A stretch of DNA of 43,424 nucleotides. Origin: JAWAAW01 sp038884575 (lineage in GTDB: Archaea; Nanobdellota; Nanobdellia; Woesearchaeales; ARS49). Both the position numbers and the translations under genes were made by a program. Below, piece after piece: positions 39,016 to 43,424 of the stretch. The stretch covers positions 1-43,424 of the forward strand of contig JAWABQ010000006.1 in the NCBI GenBank assembly GCA_038884575.1, in the 5' to 3' direction. The notes under the pieces were generated by a model, which was given only the letters and a program-made list of their open reading frames with translations, had not been told where the DNA came from and searched no databases. Position 1 is the stretch's first letter; each line of letters opens with the position of its first letter.

Positions 39016-39624
39016 TTATTGCCTTTCGTAAGAATATCCTGTCAGCGCCTTTTCGCCAAGCAGTGAAGGCACATAGTATTTCTGCCAGGTTATCTTGCCC
39101 ATCAGCACAACATCGCTTGACGGCTTTAAGTCAGGGTCATCGCGGGGCTCGCGCGTAATCACGACAAAATCATACGGGTCAAGGTAGTGCTTGCTCATAT
39201 AATCCAGGGTGCCCACGCCTCCGCCAACAGTGTCAAACAGCCCAAGGTTGAGCGAATAGCCTGTCTCTGAGTCCAAAAGCCACGCCTGGTAGTACGTGTT
39301 GTCATACTCAGAAGGCCTCAAATCCTTTGTCTTTATCGTGACGTAGGCATTTGGCAGGTACGGGCTCCTCATGCTCTGGACCCTTGCAGTCGCCCTTGGA
39401 TAAATTGCAGGCTGGCCTGTTGCATATATTGGCGGCTCAGGCGGAGTCAAATAAACCCATGTGTCCTGCTTGAAAGTCTGGACTCGCGGGTCATAAAAGT
39501 AAGGGTTAAACCTTTCCACACCGCCAGCCCTGAACCTGATATCCTCTGGCTTCAGGTAAACAGCGCCAAATACAATAGGAACTACAAGCAAAACCAGCAT
39601 TGCGATTACTGTCAGCTTTTTCAT
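39016..39624 (-). CDS. Secreted beta-domain protein 2 of a paralogous pair (202 aa)
   Basis: Signal peptide (1-20, ends VVFG/IVFG). The mature part has ITIKTKDLRP-like and YYQAWLLDSETGYSLNLGLFDTVGGGVGTLDY, which resembles the C-terminal fold seen in anti-sigma-K (RskA) and related extracellular domains (YxLWLxDxxTGxxxxLGxF). The neighbour upstream has the same element, so they are paralogs. It overlaps that gene's stop by 4 nt (ATGA). No anchor, no sigma-factor partner; archaea lack these sigma factors, so a true RskA role is excluded. Confidence 0.78.
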   Translation of the reverse strand: MKKLTVIAMLVLLVVPIVFGAVYLKPEDIRFRAGGVERFNPYFYDPRVQTFKQDTWVYLTPPEPPIYATGQPAIYPRATARVQSMRSPYLPNAYVTIKTKDLRPSEYDNTYYQAWLLDSETGYSLNLGLFDTVGGGVGTLDYMSKHYLDPYDFVVITREPRDDPDLKPSSDVVLMGKITWQKYYVPSLLGEKALTGYSYERQ

Positions 39625-40358
39625 GGCAACCCCACAGTCCAGTCCTTGAGCACCCCGTCAAGTATTACATAATTAGGCAGCGGGTTCATGTCAGGGAAAG
39701 GTTCGATAGTGACCATCATTGAATCAAAATTCCACAGTGGCACAACCGCGTTGTATTCCAGGGTTGTGACCCTGCCTATTCCCGCAGGCTGGAACAACCC
39801 AAGGCTCATTGAATAGCCGGAATCCTCATCAACAAGCCACAACTCGTAAATGTATTCAGGTGCCAGTGGCGGCAAATCCTTTGTCCTGAAATACACCCTG
39901 CCTTCAGGTATTCCAAGCTGGTAAGGCTTGATGCTTACCACGCGCGCATAACCGCCAGGAGTGCCGTTAATCTGCGGCCTTGAAACCATTGACAGGTCTG
40001 CGGACGCTAACTCAACATACTTGTTGACAACATGGTAGCCGCGCGCGCTTGCATAATAATTGCTGATGTGGGTCGGGTCAGAGCCGCGCGGTATCCAGTC
40101 ATCATAAGGCAGGTTGGACGCCCCTTCCTCCTCGCCCTTCATCCCAAAGCTGCCCCTGCTTGCACCCTTTGCCCCAAAACCGCCATAAGGCTTGACATAA
40201 TCCATGCCATAGCGGTTGGACGAAAACACAATGTCACGCTTCACTGAAACACTCGGGTCATAAGTATACCTTGTTTCGGCAGTATAGCCAACTTGAGTTG
40301 CAAAAGAAACACAGCTCAATAAGAGAACAATAACAACGCCTAAACAAAGCTTTCGCAT
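39621..40358 (-). CDS. Secreted beta-domain protein 1 of a paralogous pair (245 aa)
   Basis: The start MRKLCLGVVIVLLLSC with AAGGTGATTAC upstream; the longer reading to 40481 has no support. Signal peptide of about 20 residues. The C-terminal part has PPLAPEYIYELWLVDEDSGYSMSLGLFQPAGIGRVTTLEY, matching the neighbour's YYQAWLLDSETGYSLNLGLF. The middle is Tyr/Gly/Ser-rich. LLSC within the signal region is a poor lipobox because the cysteine is too early, so it is probably cut after SFA. Function unknown. Confidence 0.75.
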   Translation of the reverse strand: MRKLCLGVVIVLLLSCVSFATQVGYTAETRYTYDPSVSVKRDIVFSSNRYGMDYVKPYGGFGAKGASRGSFGMKGEEEGASNLPYDDWIPRGSDPTHISNYYASARGYHVVNKYVELASADLSMVSRPQINGTPGGYARVVSIKPYQLGIPEGRVYFRTKDLPPLAPEYIYELWLVDEDSGYSMSLGLFQPAGIGRVTTLEYNAVVPLWNFDSMMVTIEPFPDMNPLPNYVILDGVLKDWTVGLP

Positions 40359-40402
40359 CACTGCGTAATCACCTTTTTGGAACAAAACTGCGGTATTCAG
40401 GT

Positions 40403-40885
40403 TTATAAACTTTGTGTTTGCGAAGGCAATGGCGGAACAGGCTGTGCAGCCTTCGGGACAGCCTTCTCGAGAGAAACACAAATGTAGTCCACAGGCACAT
40501 TCGGCTCCCTTTTGACAATGCTCTGCCCCTGCCTCAGATGCTGCAGGTTCTCACGGCTGAGGGCAAGGTCATACGTCTTCCTGTTCCAATAATGATGGTT
40601 GGCAGGCAACCCCTCAAACCTGAACATCTCACGCATATGGGCTGTAAAAAGGCACTCATTGGGCTTGAGCCCTGAGCATTCTGTTTTTTTGCCTTTCCCG
40701 CGCTGCATTGAAATGCAATTCCTGCCATACAAGCGCTCCTCATCATCCTCTTCATGAGATTGGGGCTGGACAACAGGCCTTGCCATAATGCCTTTAATAG
40801 ACTTCTCCCGCTCAAGCTGCTCAAGGTCCTCAATAGAAAGTGTGACACATACCTCAAGATTCTTGTTAATGCTTCCCTTAAGCAT
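40403..40885 (-). CDS. Uncharacterised cytoplasmic protein (160 aa)
   Basis: Hydrophilic, with four Cys near the middle (NCISMQRG, TECSGLKPNECLF) and a Pro-rich end. No signal peptide. Start MLKGSINKNLEVCVTLS is set by a TATA box 27 nt upstream (leaderless). A long inverted repeat sits between TATA and start. I do not recognise the family; the C-x14-C-x7-C spacing could bind a metal but no standard motif fits. Confidence 0.65.
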   Translation of the reverse strand: MLKGSINKNLEVCVTLSIEDLEQLEREKSIKGIMARPVVQPQSHEEDDEERLYGRNCISMQRGKGKKTECSGLKPNECLFTAHMREMFRFEGLPANHHYWNRKTYDLALSRENLQHLRQGQSIVKREPNVPVDYICVSLEKAVPKAAQPVPPLPSQTQSL

Positions 40886-40910
40886 AAACCGCAGGAAAAC
40901 CTGCTGGTTT
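40886..40910 (-). promoter_or_regulatory. Inverted repeat between TATA box and start of the 40885 gene
   Basis: AAACC-GCAGG-AAAA-CCTGC-T-GGTTT, a nearly perfect 10-bp inverted repeat, fills the space between the TATA box (40908-40917) and the ATG. Since the transcript should be leaderless, it would act as DNA, for example as an operator. Confidence 0.5.
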
Positions 40911-40995
40911 TTAAAAGTGATGAAATGCACAGTTCTACAGCAAACATATGCCATGGGCTACAAGGAAGTAACGCGGTCAGACATAAAGCTGAAAA

Positions 40996-41949
40996 TCAGA
41001 TAAGACCCCACGGCATTGGCTTCTCAAGGTTGACCTTGCCCGGCAGAAAGTTCTTTCCGGTGCACCTTCCGGCAATGCACGCGCACGAGCCGCCACAGTC
41101 CAAAGTCCCCGGCATGCAGTCCATTGTGCACATAATCCTGCTGCAGTCAGGCGCTTTTTCCTTAATCACGCAGTCAGCAGCATGGCAGCACTGCGCCTTT
41201 GCACAGTCAGAATCCTCATCGCACTCAGGCGGGAAAAGCTCAGGGACAACGCTGACAAACCCTGGCGATGATACGAGCGAGCCAAGCGTGAATGTAACAT
41301 TGTAAAAACCCGGCTTCTCATACCTGTGGACAGCGCTGTACCTTGTCGGCACCTCTGCCTCAGGAAACCAAGGAACGCAGCTTGGGGAAACAGCCTGCCC
41401 ATTGCCGTCACCAAAATCCCATTTTTGCTGGACGCAGTAAAGGCTCCTGTCATTCGGCTCGGCATTCCTCAAAACAGCAGTCATGTTAACCACCAAAGGC
41501 ACCTCGCCCATCGCAGGAACCGCCTCAACCATCATTGACGGACCCACAGCAATCGGGGTTTCAAGCTTCACAATCATGCATGCATTCTCAATGCACCTGA
41601 CACCCTTGTCTCCTGCAATGCCTGTGCAGAAGTCAGGGCAGTCCCTTTCCTTGTCAACAAACAAGTCATAATACTGCCTGTTGCCGACAAAGCACTGGTC
41701 TTTCCTCGTGTCAAACCCGTCGCAGACACAGTCCTCATCAACATCGCAATAATTGCTTCCCCTTTCAGGGCATGGCGCAAACTCGCAGTTCGGGCCTGTC
41801 CTGCCGACAGCACTGCCGTCAGGGCAGATTTTTGCTTCCTCTGTGCACGCAACAGGGCCTGGAATGCCCTGTTTTGGCGGAACATAAGCGCAGGAACTCA
41901 GAAAAACAATCAAAAAAAGAAAAACAATCGCGCGATTAAGCAATCTCAA
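40996..41949 (-). CDS. PKD-domain lipoprotein with Cys-rich regions (317 aa)
   Basis: Lipobox L-S-S-C (Cys20) after a hydrophobic signal. Then a Cys-rich region (about 35-125), a PKD domain with the motif WDFGDGNG (and YEKPGFYNVTFTL) in the middle, and a second Cys-rich region (CCHAADCVIKEKAPDC...). PKD domains are common in extracellular archaeal proteins and mediate contacts. It overlaps the SIMPL gene by 14 nt, so both are cotranscribed. Substrate of Lgt/LspA by inference. Confidence 0.82.
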   Translation of the reverse strand: MRLLNRAIVFLFLIVFLSSCAYVPPKQGIPGPVACTEEAKICPDGSAVGRTGPNCEFAPCPERGSNYCDVDEDCVCDGFDTRKDQCFVGNRQYYDLFVDKERDCPDFCTGIAGDKGVRCIENACMIVKLETPIAVGPSMMVEAVPAMGEVPLVVNMTAVLRNAEPNDRSLYCVQQKWDFGDGNGQAVSPSCVPWFPEAEVPTRYSAVHRYEKPGFYNVTFTLGSLVSSPGFVSVVPELFPPECDEDSDCAKAQCCHAADCVIKEKAPDCSRIMCTMDCMPGTLDCGGSCACIAGRCTGKNFLPGKVNLEKPMPWGLI

Positions 41950-42661
41950 ACACCACCTGCACGCTTGCGCTCACGTCAAGCTCCTGAGGCGCAATCGGAG
42001 GAGGAACAGCAGAATCCTTTGCAGCCATAACCTCTGCCCCTGCGCGCATTATCGGATATGCATAATACTCATTGATGCTAACGCTCACAACCTTTCCAAG
42101 GCGCTTGCCAATGCCGTCTGCAAGTGCCTCTGCCTTGCTTTTTGCATCCTCCACAGCGCGCTTCAAAGCCTCATTCTTCGCATCCTTCTCAGCAGCCTTG
42201 CTTAATTCAAAATTGATGCTGTTAACACTTGTCGCGCCAGCATCAACACCAGCCTGAATGTAAGTGCCAACCTTCTTGATGTCATTAGTCGTTATTTTCA
42301 CCGAGTGAGATGCCTTGTAGCCAGCCTCAACCTGCCTTTGTTTCTCATAATCCCAGTAAGTGTACGGATAAACATTGTAATACATTGTTTCCATGTCGCG
42401 CGAATCAAGACCTGCGCGCAACAATGCATGCTGCATTGCATCCATAATCTGACTATTCTTGTCCTGCGCTTCCTTTGCAGTTGTGCCATTAGTCTCAACC
42501 TGCAAATAAACAGTTGCCTGGTCAGGAACAGCCTTGAACTGGCTTGAACCAGTCACAGTAATAACATCCTGCTTTTCTGTCGGCTGCTGCACAGTAATTG
42601 TGCACGCAGACAAAAGCATTACAGCCAAAACCATTCCGAAAATCATTGAAAGCTTGTTCAT
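41936..42661 (-). CDS. SIMPL-domain (DUF541) lipoprotein (241 aa)
   Basis: Signal peptide with lipobox L-L-S-A-C (Cys20). The mature part reads VITVTGSSQFKAVPDQATVYLQVETNGTTAKEAQ and later YKASHSVKITTNDI and EALKRAVEDAKSKAEALADGIGKRLGKVVSVSIN, the signature of the SIMPL family (oligomerising periplasmic/surface proteins). GGTGA site before the ATG and a TATA box (GAATATATAAGC, 42696-42707). It leads a two-gene operon with the PKD lipoprotein. Confidence 0.9.
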   Translation of the reverse strand: MNKLSMIFGMVLAVMLLSACTITVQQPTEKQDVITVTGSSQFKAVPDQATVYLQVETNGTTAKEAQDKNSQIMDAMQHALLRAGLDSRDMETMYYNVYPYTYWDYEKQRQVEAGYKASHSVKITTNDIKKVGTYIQAGVDAGATSVNSINFELSKAAEKDAKNEALKRAVEDAKSKAEALADGIGKRLGKVVSVSINEYYAYPIMRAGAEVMAAKDSAVPPPIAPQELDVSASVQVVFEIA

Positions 42662-42695
42662 TTTTACATCACCACTATTCCTATAGGAGAAGCAC

Positions 42696-42707
42696 GCTTA
42701 TATATTC
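42696..42707 (-). promoter_or_regulatory. TATA box of the SIMPL/PKD lipoprotein operon
   Basis: GAATATATAAGC on the minus strand, about 40 nt upstream of ATG 42661. It overlaps the stop codon of the upstream regulator gene; GGTGATG serves as RBS. Confidence 0.55.
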
Positions 42708-43261
42708 TTTTTGTTGCTAAGGCTTTTGCCTAACCAACCATGCTTCTTCAGCAGTAATACCAGCACAATTAGCAATATTAAGGCGGCAGCACCAAATGAA
42801 ACAAGCCACACAGGCGAAGCACTCGGAGCAGCCTGCGCAGCCGCTGGGGCTGTTTCTGCCAATAACTGTTCTGCAGCATCCCTTGCCATAAGCTTTGGCG
42901 CTGCTGAGCCATAAACAGCCCCTGCCCTGAAGAACTTTATCGCGCTAATCACTGTTGCCGCAGCGCTGAAAAGGAACAATCCTAGCACAAACCATATTGT
43001 TGTTGTGTTCGGATGCAAAAGCATTCTTGCTTTCTGCGTCAAAGAATAATATTTCCACTTTCTTGTTGTCTCTTCCTTGTCAACAAGCTCTGCATCAACA
43101 AGAGCTTTCAAATGCTCGCCAACAGTCGGCAAACTCATGTGCAATTCATAAGCAATATCTGAGGGCGTCATCTGCTTTTTGTCAAGCAGTTTCAAAATCC
43201 TTACCCTTGTCTCCCCAGCCAAAGCCTTCAAGGTTGGCTGGTCAAGCGGAACGCGTTCCAT
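42698..43261 (-). CDS. ArsR-like winged-helix regulator with two membrane segments (187 aa)
   Basis: N-terminal winged helix (about 8-75): LKALAGETRVRILKLLDKKQMTPSDIAYELHMSLPTVGEHLKALVDAELV, as in ArsR/SmtB proteins. No metal-binding CVC motif is visible. Two hydrophobic helices follow (about 89-107 and 153-175), separated by an Ala/Pro-rich, outward-facing loop. The DNA-binding part is thus held at the membrane. ATG 43261 is supported by a TATA box 28 nt upstream. Probable target: own or neighbouring surface genes (inference). Confidence 0.82.
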   Translation of the reverse strand: MERVPLDQPTLKALAGETRVRILKLLDKKQMTPSDIAYELHMSLPTVGEHLKALVDAELVDKEETTRKWKYYSLTQKARMLLHPNTTTIWFVLGLFLFSAAATVISAIKFFRAGAVYGSAAPKLMARDAAEQLLAETAPAAAQAAPSASPVWLVSFGAAALILLIVLVLLLKKHGWLGKSLSNKKNI

Positions 43262-43284
43262 AAGAATTAATAAAAAAAACAAAT

Positions 43285-43294
43285 GATTTATAAG
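43285..43294 (-). promoter_or_regulatory. TATA box of the membrane-linked regulator
   Basis: CTTATAAATC on the minus strand, centred 28 nt before ATG 43261, suggesting a leaderless transcript. Confidence 0.5.
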
Positions 43295-43296
43295 AC

Positions 43297-43424
43297 TTAT
43301 CTGAAAAACATTTCTTTCTCAGCACGTTCCCTAAGCCGGTCCTTGTAATACGACGAATTAAAATACTCACACATAGCTCTCAATTTTGCGCGCAATGGAG
43401 CAGGCATTTCACAAAACTCAATTC
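43297..43424 (-). CDS. C-terminal fragment of an unknown gene cut by the window edge
   Basis: An open minus-strand frame runs in from the right edge for 41 codons and ends in TAA at 43297. It reads EFCEMPAPLRAKLRAMCEYF..., then YYKDRLRERAEKEMFFR, a charged helical end. The density of genes makes it likely to be coding, but the family is not recognisable from so short a piece. Confidence 0.45.
   Translation of the reverse strand, partial: IEFCEMPAPLRAKLRAMCEYFNSSYYKDRLRERAEKEMFFR

Noticed and set aside
39621..40358. Lipobox LLSC in the signal peptide of the secreted protein
   Set aside because: The Cys is followed by more signal sequence (VSFA) with a standard signal peptidase I site, and Leu at -2 is atypical.
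40359..40481. Upstream extension of the secreted protein starting at 40358
   Set aside because: The extension places a signal peptide in the middle of the protein and overlaps the neighbouring gene; the AAGGTGAT site marks ATG 40358.
1..43424. CRISPR arrays, insertion sequences or integrated virus
   Set aside because: No regularly spaced direct repeats, no transposase or integrase genes, no terminal repeats seen by eye.

Overview
This is archaeal DNA, most likely from a DPANN-type archaeon (a Woesearchaeota-like lineage is my best guess; no search was run). The archaeal markers are a eL42 - eS27 - (small ORF) - aIF2alpha - Nop10 - PAC2 operon, a GINS subunit, an archaeal-style PRPP synthetase, TATA boxes about 26 nt before many start codons (leaderless transcripts), and GGTGA-type ribosome binding sites on the remaining genes. 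Genes are dense, with 1-4 nt overlaps in operons. No stretch over about 180 nt lacks a gene. I see no tRNA, rRNA, CRISPR array or insertion sequence.

Layout. 1-5.9 kb: end of a HhH-GPD DNA glycosylase, three coiled-coil genes of unknown role, a membrane protein, a Pro/Gly-rich gene overlapping a signal peptidase II (LspA), and a GT39-like membrane glycosyltransferase. 5.9-10.0 kb: an array of small surface proteins. Five share an almost identical N-terminal membrane segment preceded by Lys/Arg-Gly, joined to two kinds of cysteine-containing outer domain. Each of the five has its own TATA box and strong GAGGTGA site, and four are followed by T-rich or hairpin terminators. 10.1-15.5 kb: a eukaryote-type (GT3) glycogen synthase, facing an enolase - PRPP synthetase - phosphoglycerate mutase operon. 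15.6-19.5 kb: the translation operon, a guanylate-kinase-like gene and Gins51. 19.7-27.1 kb (minus strand): glutaredoxin, a lipoprotein, Lgt, membrane proteins, another CC-ending surface protein, a lipoprotein, a Cys-rich secreted protein and a P2-type Ca2+-ATPase. 27.3-37.3 kb (plus strand): a four-CBS protein, then a carbohydrate region: a winged-helix regulator, a glycogen-synthase-like GT, a GH57 amylase, three small paralogous proteins, a PfkB kinase, class II aldolase, RpiB, an Rpe-like protein and split transketolase. The transketolase C-subunit carries a fused fourth copy of the small-protein domain. 37.3-43.4 kb: a small His-rich helical protein with a VIT1/CCC1-type transporter, several secreted proteins and lipoproteins (SIMPL, PKD), and an ArsR-like regulator with membrane segments.

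The most notable points are as follows. (1) Bacterial-type lipoprotein maturation enzymes (Lgt and LspA) occur together with at least four lipobox precursors in an archaeon. (2) A domain of about 80 residues (resembling DUF5752 from memory) is present four times beside sugar-metabolism genes, once with a membrane anchor and once fused to transketolase, which suggests a tethering or regulatory module. (3) The array of pilin-like surface proteins has a conserved base and variable heads. (4) The sugar cluster contains the enzymes of a transaldolase-independent route through sedoheptulose bisphosphate, but its Rpe-like protein has lost two metal-binding histidines.
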